A stretch of 64,000 nucleotides of DNA from positions 1,754,081,609-1,754,145,608 of the forward strand of contig NC_056725.1 in NCBI RefSeq assembly GCF_019279795.1, written 5' to 3'. This stretch comes from Protopterus annectens. Lineage: Eukaryota; Chordata; Ceratodontiformes; Protopteridae. Of this stretch, positions 1-11,093 are shown piece after piece. Position 1 is the stretch's first letter. Every line of letters starts with the position of its first letter. The notes under the pieces were generated by a model. That model saw only the letters and a list, made by a program, of their open reading frames with translations, searched no databases and was not told the DNA's origin. A program made the position numbers and the translations under genes.

Positions 1-1310
1 AGAAAGCTACAATTCAAAGTGGAAAGGGATGATAAAGCAGAGGGCTAATTCAAAAAATAAGGAACGAATGGGATTTTGAACTGGGGTCCTTAAGGAGAGT
101 AAAAATAGCCACACACAATATTTTATTCATAAAGTAGCAGAAAGTGCAATAGGAACTAAGCCAACATGGGAATGGAGAAAAAAGATTCTGCTGAAAAGGA
201 TGAATGCAATTACGGCTACAGAGAATAGACAAGATGGTTCTGGAATGTACCGGAGGAAGCTGGCAAAGGAACCAAGGTATTGGGAACAAATAATTAGACA
301 CAAAAAGGTAATAGAAAGGGAAGAGGCCAAGAATACATTTGGAATGCATGCTAGTGATTGTCTTCCCTATCAGCGGTTGATATCAGAATATAGTAAAGAG
401 AAAGGGAGAGGGGGATCCTTACTGAAAGACTTGCACTCGAGTTTTTAACTGAATCTAGAACAGAAGCTGCTGTTAGAAAGGGATAATTACTAGTGCATAT
501 AAAATAATGCACGATAACTATGAGAATTCAATCAGAATAGGTTAGAAAAGATTGGGAAGAGACCTTAAAAGAAGCAATTCACAAAGAAACAGTGGAAGGA
601 CAAAATGTACGGCTCCCAAGTATGCAACAAAATCTAGAAGATTTAGTATTTTTGCTTGGAAGTGTTTGCACGTATCCTTTTGTACCCCAAACAGAATCCA
701 AAGAATTTTTCTTCAGGTAGATGGGAAATGGAGGTTTGATAAGGAAGACAGGTGCAACTGAGAACATATGTTTTGGGAGTGTAATACGTTTGCAGATTTT
801 ACAAAAACTCCTGTGAAGTACTCTGTCAGGAATACTGGGTGAGCAAATGAGTGCAACTAAGGAAATGATTCTTTCTAAGATGGGATTACAGGATCTGAAT
901 TGCCTAGACATAAGTAAAGCCTTGTTAAGTTTAATTCTAGTGGCTGCCAAAAAAGCAATTACAATACAACATAAATCAAAATCTTAACCAACTACAACTG
1001 AAGTAATAAATATAACAGAGATAAAAGAATAGGAAGTTGGATCTTTAGAAAAGGGTAATAGTAAATTATATAGAAAAAATGGAATTTATGGGAAAAATAT
1101 ATGCAAAAGAATGTTTTGGAGGAGGAATGAGGTTTAAGAGGAGGCAGGAACAGAATAATTTATGTAATGTTGCTTAGATTATATGATATATAAAAATATA
1201 TGTGATGTATAACATCTATAAATGTGAATTTTTTAATATGGTTTAAAAAATGTAAATTTGTCCATGTCACAAGTGATAATTCAATAAATGTGTTTAAGAA
1301 ACAAGGAGCA
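1..1310 (+). mobile_element. L1-like LINE, ORF2 C-terminus and 3' UTR, decayed
   Basis: The plus strand carries a broken reading frame resembling the C-terminal part of an L1-type ORF2 protein, followed by an AT-rich 3' UTR ending near 1310 in TTCAATAAATGTGTTTAAG. Open pieces lie at 200-448 and 552-761. A diagnostic stretch around 690-800 reads as a basic PNRIQRIFLQVDGK segment, then CN.EHMFWEC, resembling the Cys/His knuckle and HMFWxC signature near the L1 ORF2 end. Many stops interrupt it, so it is dead. The 3' UTR recurs in the same orientation at 41708-41985, which supports a dispersed LINE tail. The element is cut by the window start, so its 5' part is not seen. Assignment to L1/Tx1 rather than another clade is inference. 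Confidence 0.6.
200..761 (+). pseudogene. L1-like ORF2 C-terminal remnant
   Basis: Two open stretches (200-448, 82 codons; 552-761, 69 codons) fall in different frames and are separated by stops, so this is a relic rather than a gene. The first has a Trp/Lys-rich segment (PRYWEQIIRHKKVIEREEAK) typical of the basic region downstream of the L1 reverse transcriptase domain. The second leads into the Cys/His knuckle region, which continues after a stop as EHMFWEC. No catalytic RT motif lies inside the window. If functional, the protein would have been a cytoplasmic RNP reverse transcriptase/endonuclease. Confidence 0.5.
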
Positions 1311-1609
1311 ATTCCAGCTGAGCTAAAAATGGAAGCTGACCACAGAAAAAGAAACTCAATGAGTCATATCTTCACCAGCACCTCTCTGCGTGCAAGTTTG
1401 ACAATAAATCTTTTTAACCTTGGGAAGAATTTCTGAAACTTTCAGATGTGGTTATAGATATATATATTTCAGTTTCAGTGATATATCTGACTTTTGTGCA
1501 ACATCTAAGCCAGAAACACTGCCAGTTCACTACATATGCACGAATTACCTTAAGACTTTTTGAAAGCCTCCATAAACAGTTCTGTGGCCCTTCAAAAGTT
1601 ACATTCTCT

Positions 1610-1840
1610 TGTTGTGTCTTTCGGCTTTTCCTGGTTAAGGGTCACCACAGCGGAACTCCGGTCCGCTAATGATTGGCAGTTGATTTTTATGTGCTGAGTT
1701 GCCAGCCCTGACGCACAACCTTCAACGAAGGTACGCCCATTCACACATGTCTCCACGCAGAAGACTCTCTAGCCGAGAATCGAACCGGACAGCGACTTAC
1801 TGTGAGGTGACAACGCTATCACAGCACCACGACCGCGGAT
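1610..1840 (-). mobile_element. tRNA-derived SINE, copy 1
   Basis: About 230 bp nearly identical to segments at 34956-35189 and 35314-35546. Read on the minus strand it begins with a tRNA-like head (A-box-like TGGTGCTG.GG; B-box-like GGTTCGATTC, here on the plus strand as GAGAATCGAACCGG) and ends in GGGAAAAGCCGAAAGA-like sequence followed by CAACAA, a tail style seen in RTE-mobilised SINEs. It is flanked by an imperfect 16-bp target site duplication, AAAAGTTACATTCTCT at 1594-1609 and AAAAGTCATATTCTCT at 1841-1856. The flanking duplication and three dispersed copies make a retroposed SINE very likely. Confidence 0.8.
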
Positions 1841-1856
1841 AAAAGTCATATTCTCT

Positions 1857-3084
1857 AGAATATTAAAAACCTATGTGGAGAAATCACAGAAATTTATATT
1901 ACCAATATTTGGTTAAGCGTTAGTGTGTCTCAAACCATGTTATTTCAAAAAACGTTTTCTTGAGTATCTGCTTAAACTGGCAGATGACAACTTTGTGCAG
2001 ATACTTAAAAAATCAATTTAAGGGTACTGCCAAAGAAGAAACAGGCCCTAAATAACATCATCTGCTGGCTGTCACTCATACTTCAAAGATACAAAGTGAC
2101 TTGGAGAATCTATTAGGTGACTGTAAACATCTGGAATACAGTGGGCTAAAGAAACTGACCTTTCTAACATGTATTATTATCTCAAAGAAGGAAGGCTAGC
2201 TTTTCTTCCCCTCTTGCTTGCTGTCATGTAGCATAATTGTTGTGTGGTTTTCATTGCCACAACTTGGAAGCCAACAGCTGCAAGGACCAAACTACAAAGT
2301 GTTCCTCACCACTGGTAAACTCCATTAAGAAGGAAGCAAAACATCTGTGTTAGCTGATGTGTGCTTCCCAACTGTGGAGGAAACACGAGTCATCACAGTG
2401 ATATCATTGAAGATGACTGGCATGAAAAGTCTGCTTATCAATTCTATTCTTAATAACCTAAGAGAAACATGGAAATCAGATCCAACACATTTACACAATG
2501 TTGCTTTTCACTGAGAGAAATACTGGAATCATTGTTGCATCTGCAAATAAACTTTTTCACAGATGAGCTACTTCAAAAGGTAATTTATGCATCAGTGAAC
2601 AGTGGAGAGTCCTTTCCTTATTCAAATATTGTTACATCCTGTATTCAAACAGGACACTGAGGGTTAGGCATTAATAAGCTACCTCTGTCCACAGTGGACA
2701 TGGTTGCCAGGCCTGGTGTACATTTTCTATTCCCTATCCACTGGTCTAGTTTGCACTTAAATTGGGTAATAGACAAGCTCAGCTTCAGAAGAATGGGAAG
2801 CCTGTTCCATAGGAGGGGCAATCTCTGGGATACATATCCATATATCTGTCTCTCTCTAGCATATTTGGGTTACATTACAGACAAAATTCAGGTCCCTAGA
2901 CCTTGTATTTCCTGTTCTGTTTGACTTATGAATATGCAGGAGATTTGCAAGTGTGAAAATGGCAGATGCCTTGTAAGACAGGCATAGATCCCCCCCACAC
3001 CGAGTTTTATATAGAAGAAAGAGTATAGGGAAGGGGCTTTAAGGCACTCTTATAAAGCAGGTTTGTTATTCCTTTTATTTATTT
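1857..3084. other. No gene recognised
   Basis: AT-rich sequence with scattered short open frames. I see no conserved motif, splice-flanked exon, repeat copy or RNA gene here. A short T-rich run (about 3076-3094) marks the approximate 3' border of the LINE that follows. Confidence 0.5.
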
Positions 3085-4093
3085 ATTTTTTTTGTAAGTA
3101 ACTTCTGAGGTCGCTTTATTTCCTGGTCAGGTACACACTGAAAGGAGCACTGTACTCTATGACTGGTCTGATAATGGTTGAGAACAGTGGGATAATGACC
3201 TCTCTGGACCTGTAAGTTGCGTTAAAAAAAGGATTTACTTACCACTGTGGTCACAATGTAGCCTATGGTAAGGCTACTGTCTTCATGCGTACCCAGATCC
3301 CTGACCAAAGCAACTACTCTTAGGAGTGTATTAGCATCATGGTAATTAACCAGGATTGTTGACATCACAAAGGGGACAATTAAGCATTGCTTAGCACTGT
3401 GTTTAAAACCATGGTTTTGGCAACATTTGCTTGTCAGAGACAGGCCTTATTGAAGAATGCTAGTGTCTATAGGGGAGTCGATGATAACCCCCCCCCACTT
3501 GCGATAATCTGCAAACTTAGCCAGCCATAAACCTTCAGCTTTTAGTTCCACTTCAGAGAAACAGATGCCAAAAAGAAGCGGGCCCAGTACTGAGCCCTTG
3601 GGGACTACACTAGTTACTGGCCTCTTGGTGAGGTGGCCACACCTATTTTGATCTCCTGGCTCCCAACAGTGAGCCAGATGGCCATCCAGTGGGTGATAAA
3701 AGAGTTTATATCTAATTTAGTGAGCTTGTGTATAATCCCTGAATGGAGTACTTTATCAAAAACCTTGGCCATGTTGAGGTAAGCTAAGTGCACAGTCCTG
3801 CCCTCATCCATTGCTTTGGTAATCCTCTTCAAGAAGTCCACCAGATTTAGCAGGCATGACTTTTCCTTTAACAAAGCCAAACTGTGACAAGTCTTGAGTT
3901 TGCAGGTTGCCTGTGTTCTGGTTTACCATGTCCATGACAATTCTTTCCATAGCCTTACATCTCAGGCTAGTCAGACTTATGGGCCTGTAGTTACCTGGAT
4001 CAGTGGATGGACCTTCTTTGTGCAGGGGAATAATTGTAGTGATCTTCCATTCCCTGGGAACAAAATCTTACTTTAGGCTACATTTAAAAAGTG
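3085..4093 (-). mobile_element. CR1/L2-type LINE-1 copy, 3' part (left of PLE1)
   Basis: Minus-strand LINE sequence that aligns by eye, block for block, with the second LINE at 45747-49650. One block is the RT region around 3540-3640 (SQGSVLGP-like), another the 3614-3880 frame with GRTVHLAYLNMAKVFDKV, the RT domain A context (normally YLDLAKAFDxV). The segment ends at TTTAAAAAGTG (4083-4093), where PLE1 is inserted; the LINE resumes at 8902. It is dead, with many stops and a 3' region diverged from the other copy. Confidence 0.8.
3614..3880 (-). pseudogene. LINE reverse transcriptase fragment
   Basis: An 88-codon open piece of the LINE ORF2 RT domain. It contains KSCLLNLVDFL, matching the QxGFxxGRSCxxNL context upstream of RT block A, then AYLNMAKVFDKVLHSGIIHKL, matching block A, in which the catalytic Asp normally sits in YLDLAKAFD. 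Here that Asp is Asn (LNMAKVFD), so this copy lacks the first catalytic carboxylate as well as being frame-broken. It belongs to the LINE interrupted by PLE1, and the endonuclease of the same element lies at 9639-10154. Confidence 0.75.
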
Positions 4094-4194
4094 CAACGCT
4101 TAGATTCCACCTCACCAGGGGTGAAAATAACTAATAAAACCGAAAAAAATAAAAAACGCGTAAACAAACTGCACAGTGGTAGGAGAGAGAACCA

Positions 4195-4255
4195 GCTTTA
4201 TTGATGACTGAGCGCTTTCACCTTCAAGTCCAAGGAATCATCAGGGTCACTAAGC
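4195..4255 (-). ncRNA. Hammerhead-ribozyme-like core in PLE1 3' end
   Basis: On the minus strand the order is CTGATGA (plus 4238-4244), a possible stem II (CCTT/AAGG arms with a short loop), GAAA (plus 4216-4219), then the palindrome AGCGCT (4211-4216) and a C as the putative cleavage base. GTCA/TGAC arms on either side could form stem I. Two unpaired bases sit between CTGATGA and stem II, so this copy may be inactive. Hammerhead motifs are known in eukaryotic PLEs; activity here is untested. Confidence 0.45.
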
Positions 4256-4590
4256 ATACACATCACTTGCACATGACATCACACATATTAAAACTCAATT
4301 GTTACACCTCTACTTAAAACTAAACTCCTATACAATAAAAAGTTACTCAATGTAAAATGTACATTGAAACCATGGATAAAATACTAGAATAATTTGTACA
4401 ACACACTTTTAACATAATTACAGAAAAACACACTTGTGTAATTAGATATTTAAAGACTTCCATTTAAGAAGGGGTGCAATATAAATATTATCATTGATAC
4501 CTGGGGGATTCTTGGTATTTAATGTCAATTGCCATTTTGTTTCCCTTAATTCCAAAATCACTTTTATATTGCCACCCTTACCCCTTTTCC

Positions 4591-5177
4591 TCACCCTGTC
4601 AATAATAAAAAAGAGAAAACTCTTGAAGTTCTGACATATGATGGTCTATAAAGGGCACTACTTGTCTTCCTATTTTTAATGTCCCTTACATGCTCGGCAA
4701 TTCTCTCTCTCAATCTCCGTATGGTTTTAGCAACATAAAATGTCGAGCATGTGGAACATGCTGCTAAGTATACATCTGTGGTAGTACATGTTCCCCTGCC
4801 AGGACATTCCAAAGTGCGGAAATAGCTGTCCACAGCTACATAAGGCCCATCATTAATATACTTGCAATAATTGCAAGAACCGCACTTGTACATCCTTGAG
4901 ACATGCCCTTTGCATTGATCCATCTCTTGCAATTCAAGAAGTTCCTTAAAGTTACTTCCTCTACTGTATACCACTTTTGGTGCTTCACGTAACCTCTGCT
5001 TAAGTTCATCATCAAAAAGTTTTTCCAGGCAGTTTTTAAAATACTGACCAGCCTAGGGCAATCATGATTGTAATTTAATACCATTACATTGCTGCCCACC
5101 GCTTGATTCTTCACAAAATCAACCACATTAGAATCCAATAATAAAATTGTTGGTACAGTGTAGACCTTGTTCTCCAA
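4591..5177 (-). pseudogene. PLE1 copy A: linker and GIY-YIG endonuclease region
   Basis: Two overlapping open pieces (4836-5177 and 4591-4974) in different frames together cover the C-terminal part of the PLE protein. They show the Cys-rich linker motif KCGSCNYCKY, then a GIY-YIG nuclease core with FYVAKTIRRLRERIAEHV. The usual FYVGKT glycine is Ala here, while copy B retains FYVGKT. The GIY half is degraded to TDVYLAACS. In PLEs this nuclease nicks target DNA to prime reverse transcription. A frameshift separates the linker from the nuclease, so the copy is defective. Confidence 0.85.
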
Positions 5178-5251
5178 ATCTCACTCTTAGTGTTGAGCAA
5201 TAATCTGAGTGGATAACCTCTGTTGATAAACATCCCAATAAGTGTGTACAT

Positions 5252-5500
5252 TTATTTGCTGAAGTCATCATCCCGACTGACCAGCATTGATAGCCTGCAC
5301 ATCTGGCCCTTGACTACTCCCAGTTTCTGATGGAGGGGATGGCAGCAATCATAACGCAACAATCCATTCGAGTAGGTTGGTTTCCTGAAAATTGTGGAGA
5401 CCAACCTACCGTCATTATTCTTCAAAAGTATATCCAAGTAGTCTATTTCCTCAGAACTGTATCTGTAGGTAAATGACAAAAAGTCGGTAATGGAATTCAA
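5252..5500 (-). pseudogene. PLE1 copy A: RT thumb/post-RT segment
   Basis: An 82-codon frame following the RT domain. It contains IDYLDILLKNNDGRLVSTIFRKPTYSN in pieces, matching the conserved PLE segment after the YIDD box (xFLDLxI....xxTxxxRKPTxxNxxL). The stretch (Y/F)RKPTYSNGLLRY is a family hallmark. It lies just 3' of the large RT frame, offset by a frameshift at about 5500. The first ~20 codons of copy B's sequence repeat the end of this segment in inverted orientation. Confidence 0.8.
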
Positions 5501-6813
5501 AAAAGACAGTCATCAATTTCAGATACAGGGCCATTCCACAAAATCAGGATGTCATCCAAAAATCTTAAATATTTGACAATGGAAGGCATGTACTTGGATC
5601 CAAACACTACTTCTTTCTCCCATTGCAGCAAGACCACATTTGCAAAGACTGGTGCGCATTTCGCTCCCATCGCCACACCTGTGGTCTGGCGATAGTATTC
5701 ACCTTCAAAAAACAGGAAATTACTATTCAGTACAATTTCCATCAAACTGGTTAAAAAATTAACCTGGTCATTAGGAAGCGTGCCATATCCAACTAAACCT
5801 TCAAACGCCTTAACACCCTTAACATGTGGAATTGCTGAAAATAAATTAATTACATCAATGGCCAAGAAAAACACATTTTCTAATGTAACAATATCATGCA
5901 ACATCTCTAAGCAATGCCAAGAGTCTCTCATAATGTAATCAATATTTTTAATAGGCTTAGTATAGTGGTCAATGTAGGTTGCAAAGGGCTCAGTCTTTGA
6001 ACCCTTGGCAGTCACAATTGGTCTAAAGGGAGAATCATGCACACACTTGTGGATCTTAGGAATTCCAAATATCACTGGGATAACCAGGTCATCCACACTC
6101 AGATACTCTAACTCCACACCATTAATCACATCCTGTGAAAAAGCATCAAATAACTCTATATCAATTTTAGAGTAAACGTGGTTGATCTCGTTCAATGAAA
6201 CCCTAGAATAGGTGGCAGGGTCATTCAAAATAGTAAACATTTTGCAACTATAATCAAACTTTGACATCAATACCATCCCCCCGCCTTTACCCGGCTTCAT
6301 GAATTTGATCATGGTGTAATTTTTTAATTCGCAAAAGATTTTTCTTCCCTGCCTACTAAGGTTGTCGCTCCACATATGGTTATTTTGTAAATGAGTCCTA
6401 AATTCTGATTCACAAAAGGACTCAAACATTCCAACCTTTCTGTGACAGGAAGGGATAAAAGTGTTACTCCTTTTCAATGCTGGACCAAAATCCCCTTCAG
6501 CAGCTGGGAATAACAATTTCAGGTTTAAAAGCCTTGTGTACAACCTGAAATTCAAAATCAAAGTAGCAATGTCAGTTTTAAAAGATGGTACAAAAGAAAA
6601 ACCTTTTTTCAACAGTTCACAATGCACAGAGGTCAGTGACTTATTAGTAAAATTAAATACAGTGAAATCTCCATTTCTAAAAATCTTCACAGCAGCTTGT
6701 TGTTCACCATCAAAATTATCATTAATACTTGAAACTTCAGGAGCATGCATGCCATTCAGTAATATTGATTCTGCTTCCCCCTCCCTTTCCAACCTTTGTT
6801 GTTGTAACACCAT
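5497..6813 (-). pseudogene. PLE1 copy A: reverse transcriptase (438 codons)
   Basis: The longest open frame of PLE1. It includes FGIPKIHK and RPIVTAKGS (fingers), block A with the catalytic Asp in FLAIDVINLFSAIP, block B with TGVAMGAKCAPVFANV, and block C as KYLRFLDDILILWNG, where the usual YIDD is FLDD. These are PLE RT signatures, telomerase-related rather than LINE-like. Upstream stretches carry PGKGGGMVLMSKFDY, resembling the conserved PADKGGxVVxM motif. The catalytic Asp residues are all present, but frameshifts at both ends detach it from its N- and C-terminal parts. The encoded enzyme would copy PLE RNA at the target site. Confidence 0.9.
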
Positions 6814-6893
6814 TGATTCTGAAAACCAGACCTATTCCTGTTCGCCTGTTTTTTTCAGGCATTCCGATCTTTTCACTTGCTGGGGGGAGGGGT

Positions 6894-7767
6894 CTAAAAA
6901 AATCTCATCATTCTCCTCACCACTGTTTCTAGTATTACCAGTGTTGTTAACATAACTTGATTACCAGATTTAGTAACATCATTAGGTTGAACATTCACCC
7001 TACCTTCATCATAATAAACATCATTTTCTATGACAGCATTAACATGCGTGTTAATGTTATAAACCTTCTTAGATACATAATTATTTCTGTCACACTTTAA
7101 TTTACCTTGCTTTTTGATGGAATTATCAGACACACACTTCACCAAATCTAGCAAAATCTTATCATATTTAATTTTGTAGTGTGGAAATAATAAATCAGCA
7201 GTAATACTAGTGTCTAATATAACAATATCTTTTTTAAGGCTATCCAATTTAGTGTTGTTGTCCTTAATCAAAATGTTCATTTCCTCCAATCCTGTGTTAT
7301 TATATAGTTCAGTTAATTCATTAAACTTATTGCTACCCTCAGAGATCCCATTTGGTAGCTTATTAATTCGAAGTCCTTTAGGCACTTGCTTCAATCTGAT
7401 AGATTCCAATAAGAATGCATTGTCCAGCTGGAGGCCACGAAATTTGTGACAACTTTTCAAAAGATGCCAGCTGTTTGTTAAGGGTTCCCAAAACCAGCCC
7501 TTCCTGCTCGTCGTCATTAAAACGTAGGACTGGAATGGAGAACCAATCAGTCAATCCTTTAGATTCTGAAGGGATAGAAACTTTCTCTGGTTCATTGCCT
7601 AGATTGTCTATTCCGACCATAGTATGCAAAGTTAATGCCTCCAAATCCTGTGTAGCTGGCAAACGAAAAGTACCATTAGCACTACGCTGACTATGGGTTG
7701 CAGGTGTAACTAAGCTTGCTGTGAGCTTGGAAACAGTGTCTGTGAGGTCCTTAATTAGGGCTTCCAT
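6894..7767 (-). pseudogene. PLE1 copy A: N-terminal region
   Basis: Two open frames, 7378-7767 (129 codons, starting MEALIKDLTDTV) and 6894-7517 (207 codons), overlap in different frames and lead into the RT frame. They are Lys/Asn-rich with no recognised catalytic motif, as expected for the poorly conserved PLE N-terminus. The start at 7767 lies only about 30 bp from the inversion junction, so copy A is close to full length at its 5' end. A short GTGAAGTGAAGTGAA repeat sits right at the junction. Confidence 0.6.
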
Positions 7768-7797
7768 TGCAAATAAAGTGAAGTGAAGTGAACACGA

Positions 7798-8893
7798 TTT
7801 TCAGGAAACCAACCTACTCGAATGGATTGCTGCATTATGATAGCTGGCATCCCCCCCCCATCAGAAAGGGGGAGTAGTCAAGGGCCAGATGTGTAGGCTA
7901 TTAAGGCTGGTCAATCAGGATGATGACTTCAGCAAAGAAATGCACACACTTATTGGGATGTTTATCAACAGAGGTTATCCACTCAGATTATTGCTCAACA
8001 CTAAGAGGGAGATTTGGAGAAAAAGGTCTACACTCTACCAACCGATTTTATTATTAGATTCTAACGTGGTGGATCTTGTGAAGAATCAAGCGGTGGGCAA
8101 CAATGCAATGGTATTAAAGTACAATCATGATTGCCCTAGGCTGGTCAGTATTTTAAATACTGCTTGGAAAAACTTTTTTGATGATGAACTTAAGCAGAGG
8201 TTAGGTGAAGCACCAAAGGTGGTATACAGTAGAGGAAGTAACTTTAAGGAACTTCTTGAATTGCAAGAGATGGATCAATGCAAAGAGCATGTCTCAAGGA
8301 TGTACAAGTGCGGTTCTTGCAAGTATATTAGTGATGGGCCGTATGTAGCTGTGGACAGCTATTCCCGCACTTTGGAATGTCCTGGCAGGGGAACATGTAC
8401 TACCACAAATGTTGTATACTTAGCAATATGTTCCACATGCTTGGCATTTTATGTTGGTAAAACCATACGGAGACTGAGAGAGAGAGAACTGCAGAGCATG
8501 TAAGGGACATTAAAAATAGGAAGACAAGTAGTGTCCTTTATAGACATTCCATCATATGTCCGAACTTCAAGAGGTTTCTCTTTTTTATTATTGACAGGGT
8601 TAAGAAAATGGGTAGGGGTGGCAATATAAAACTGATTTTGGAATTAAGGGAAACAAAATGGCAATTGACATTAAATGCCAAGAATCCCCCAGGTATCAAA
8701 TGATAATATTTCTATTGCACCCCTTCTTAAATGGAAGTCTTTAAATATCTAATTACACAAGTGTGTTTTTCTGTAATTATGTTAAAAGTGTGTTTTACAA
8801 ATTATTCTAGCATTTTAGCCATGGTTTCAATGTACATTTTACATTGAGTAACTTTTTATTGTATAGGAGTTTAGTTTTAAGTAGAGGTGTAAT
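7798..8893 (+). mobile_element. PLE1 copy B, truncated and inverted
   Basis: Plus-strand partner of copy A, starting at ATTTTCAGGAAACCAACC and ending at GTAGAGGTGTAA, where copy A continues about 200 bp further. Copy B therefore lacks both the 5' two-thirds and the extreme 3' end with the hammerhead-like motif. Its 204-codon open frame is less decayed than the matching part of copy A. Confidence 0.85.
7889..8503 (+). pseudogene. PLE1 copy B: linker plus GIY-YIG endonuclease
   Basis: A 204-codon frame covering the same region that is split by frameshifts in copy A. It has the conserved segments NRGYPLRLL, NHDCPRLVSILNTAWK, KVVYSRGSNFKELL, the Cys cluster YKCGSCKYI, then VVYLAICSTC and FYVGKTIRRLRER. 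The GIY-YIG core (VYL...FYVGKT, Arg of RRLRER) is intact, but a small change after RLRER moves the following residues out of frame and the frame ends early. The linker CGSC lacks the second Cys pair seen in copy A because of a short in-frame deletion (CNYCKY versus CKY). Confidence 0.85.
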
Positions 8894-9638
8894 GACCTAG
8901 TTTTAAAAGTGATTCATGTGGACCATACAGTTCAAGTTTTATGCTATTTAGTAAGCATTCAGGGATGTTACCGGGGCCCACTGATCCAGTGTTTTTGGCT
9001 TTGGAAAGTGCACTGATGACCTGTTCCCTAGTAATTGCTAGGGGGACTGTTGTATGCAGTATTTCCTTTGGACTATCGAGGAGTGGGAGGAGAAATTTGA
9101 GCTGAACCTGTCAGCCAAAAGGTTGGCAATGGCCTTCTGGTTCTGTGTGGGTGATGTGTGGACATAGCAGTAGAAAGCTTTGTGGCTGTCCTTTGCATGA
9201 GAAGCTACATTTTCTTCAACATTAACCTTTAATTAACCTTCTTGCTGCCTGTTTAGACTGGACATGGGGCTTTTAGTATGTTGGGCTTTGTCTCTCCTAT
9301 TTTTGTATAACCGATTGTTACTGTAATCAGTGTCTTTTGTCTTGCCTTTTGAGTTTGTGCTATTCTTAATACCAGTAGGCACAGCTCACTCTACACAGCT
9401 ATTGATATGGGTGTACAGGGGGTTTGCAAATAGCTCAGCACATGCTATGGTGTTTGCTTGGTTTGGGGGTGCTTGGAATTTAGCCAAGATGTTGCATAGT
9501 AGAAGGAGATTAGCCTTGGAATAGTTCCTGAAGGTTTTTGGTTTTGTTGAGTTCCTGGATTTAATATTTATTTCAAGCAATACTGCTTTATGGTCAGATC
9601 TGATGAGCTAGGATATTACTTTGGTTGAGGAACATCAG

Positions 9639-10154
9639 TTATCCCACTTTCGTACCCCTGGTAGGAGAATGGACGAACTGTTCAAGGATGTTGCTATTAA
9701 TGAAGTTTAGGAATTGCTGGGCTTCTGCCATAGAAGTGGTGTAGGATTCCCAATCTATGGAGGGGTAGTTGATATCCCCCATGAAGATCACATTGGGCTG
9801 AACGGTAAGGGACTCGGGTACATTGAGACAGGTTTCCTGGGACATAGAGAGGGGCCTATAAGTTGCAAGGAATTGGTATGAGACCCTGTTTACGGTAAAG
9901 TGGAACATGTTGATGTTCCAGTGGGTCATACTGGATGTGTGATTGTTTTTAATATAGACTGAGACTCCACCATATTTAGTTCTGTGCAGTAGCTGGTCTA
10001 AAGGTATGAAAGGCATTATAACCCTGTACTGCCAGGTACTCTGCATGACTTCAAACCATACCTCCATTACTACACAGATGTCTACACTCTCTAGGGAAAG
10101 GAAGGCTTGCAGGAAATGGAGTTTCTTAAAACTTCTAGCATTCAGAAGTACCAC
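9639..10154 (-). pseudogene. LINE ORF2 AP-endonuclease domain
   Basis: A 171-codon frame with the features of the APE-type endonuclease at the N-terminus of CR1/L2 ORF2. It shows LLNARSFKKLHFLQAFL (usual LNARSLxNK), VDICVVMEVWF (usual ICLTETW; the Glu of TETW is kept within VMEVWF), YGGVSVYIKNN (usual GGVxxYV) and IFMGDINYPSIDWE (usual GDFNxPxIDW). It continues to NSNILEQFVHSPTRG. The domain nicks target DNA during target-primed reverse transcription. The frame is short and no longer joined to an RT, so it is a relic. Confidence 0.85.
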
Positions 10155-10199
10155 CTTCAGACATTCCTTTGCAGGTTCAGTTAAGTCAGGGGTTTATCA

Positions 10200-11093
10200 G
10201 TTTTGCACTGCCTAAAAAAAAGGAACAATGGCGTGGAAAAGACCTCTGTCAGTATCTGAAAGCCTAGAGGGGACAAGTGTAGATCATTCCTGGCAAAGCA
10301 GCATGGTCTGTTAACCATGTTCTGCCAGGCCATCAAATATTGTACCCCCTGGATTAACAGCAGAATCTAAGCCAGTTGTTAAAATCAATAATTTTCTGCT
10401 GGTAATGTGGCATAATTCTTGGAGAAGGTAGTATGCTGCTCACTGCTAAGCCCATACTTGCCTGAGAGACCATCAGCGAGCTCAATCATGTTTTGCTTCA
10501 TACAGTCAAGGGAGGTAACAGCACAGGTCATGTACAGCACAGATCATTAACACCTGAATGGACTATGACAGAGTCACTCTGGTACATGTGGTTCAGTGAC
10601 CTGAGTGCCTGTGTGACGTGATGGGTCCTAGCCCCAGAAAGGCAACTAACCATGACTTTCTCCTTACTCATTCTGGTGAGGGGGATATTGGTGTGCCTCA
10701 ATGACCATGAAATTTGCCTGTGAGCCGGTCTGCCTTAAGGGCTTAGAAGCAGAGTCATAGGATACAGTGGTATGTGGGGTGTTGTAACAGAGTATTTATG
10801 TGATGAATGAGACCTTTTTTATTGTGCTGTGGAGGAGGTTTTAGTGTTTTAGGAAGGTTACCTGTAAGTGCCTCGGTATAAGTAGTTTGATATGTAGAGT
10901 CTTTACCCTATGCAGCAGCTGTGATGCAAGTGTCACTAACAACCACTATAGAATTAGTTATGGTTGCATGAGAGTTTTGCCTCCAGCATTAGTGCATCTA
11001 CACTGCTCGCATATTTTATTTGTTTTATTAAGAATAAATGGGTTGTCAGTGTACATTAGGCAGTTGCTACAATGCCTCAGAATACCTATCTAA
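10200..11093 (-). pseudogene. LINE ORF1 remnant, esterase-type
   Basis: No long frame survives, but this stretch aligns by eye with ORF1 of the second LINE (48691-49561). The equivalents of its SGNH-esterase region are visible at about 10450-10700: minus-strand matches to the segment with the GDSIVR and GxND blocks. The order relative to the endonuclease is the same. I call it a decayed ORF1 by comparison with the better copy. Confidence 0.5.

Larger units (their letters stand above)
4094..8901. mobile_element. PLE1: inverted pair of Penelope-like elements nested in a LINE
   Basis: A longer minus-strand copy A (4094-7797) and a shorter plus-strand copy B (7798-about 8893) face away from each other across a junction near 7797. 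Copy B matches the reverse complement of about 4290-5391 of copy A. The pair interrupts a minus-strand LINE whose halves resume on each side. The flanks carry a short near-duplication, TTTAAAAAGTG (4083-4093) and TTTTAAAAGTG (8901-8911), a plausible target site duplication with a one-base difference. Penelope elements are known to carry inverted 5'-truncated partner copies, and this arrangement fits that behaviour. Confidence 0.85.
8902..11093 (-). mobile_element. CR1/L2-type LINE-1 copy, 5' part (right of PLE1)
   Basis: Continuation of the minus-strand LINE split by PLE1. Going 5' to 3' on the minus strand it has an ORF1 remnant (about 11093-10200), the ORF2 endonuclease (10154-9639), then linker and early RT sequence up to the PLE1 insertion. 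Blocks match the LINE at 45747-49650 in the same order. The 5' border near 11093 is approximate. Confidence 0.8.

Noticed and set aside
6461..6955. Plus-strand 164-codon frame
   Set aside because: Antisense to the PLE1 RT and N-terminal region; no motif.
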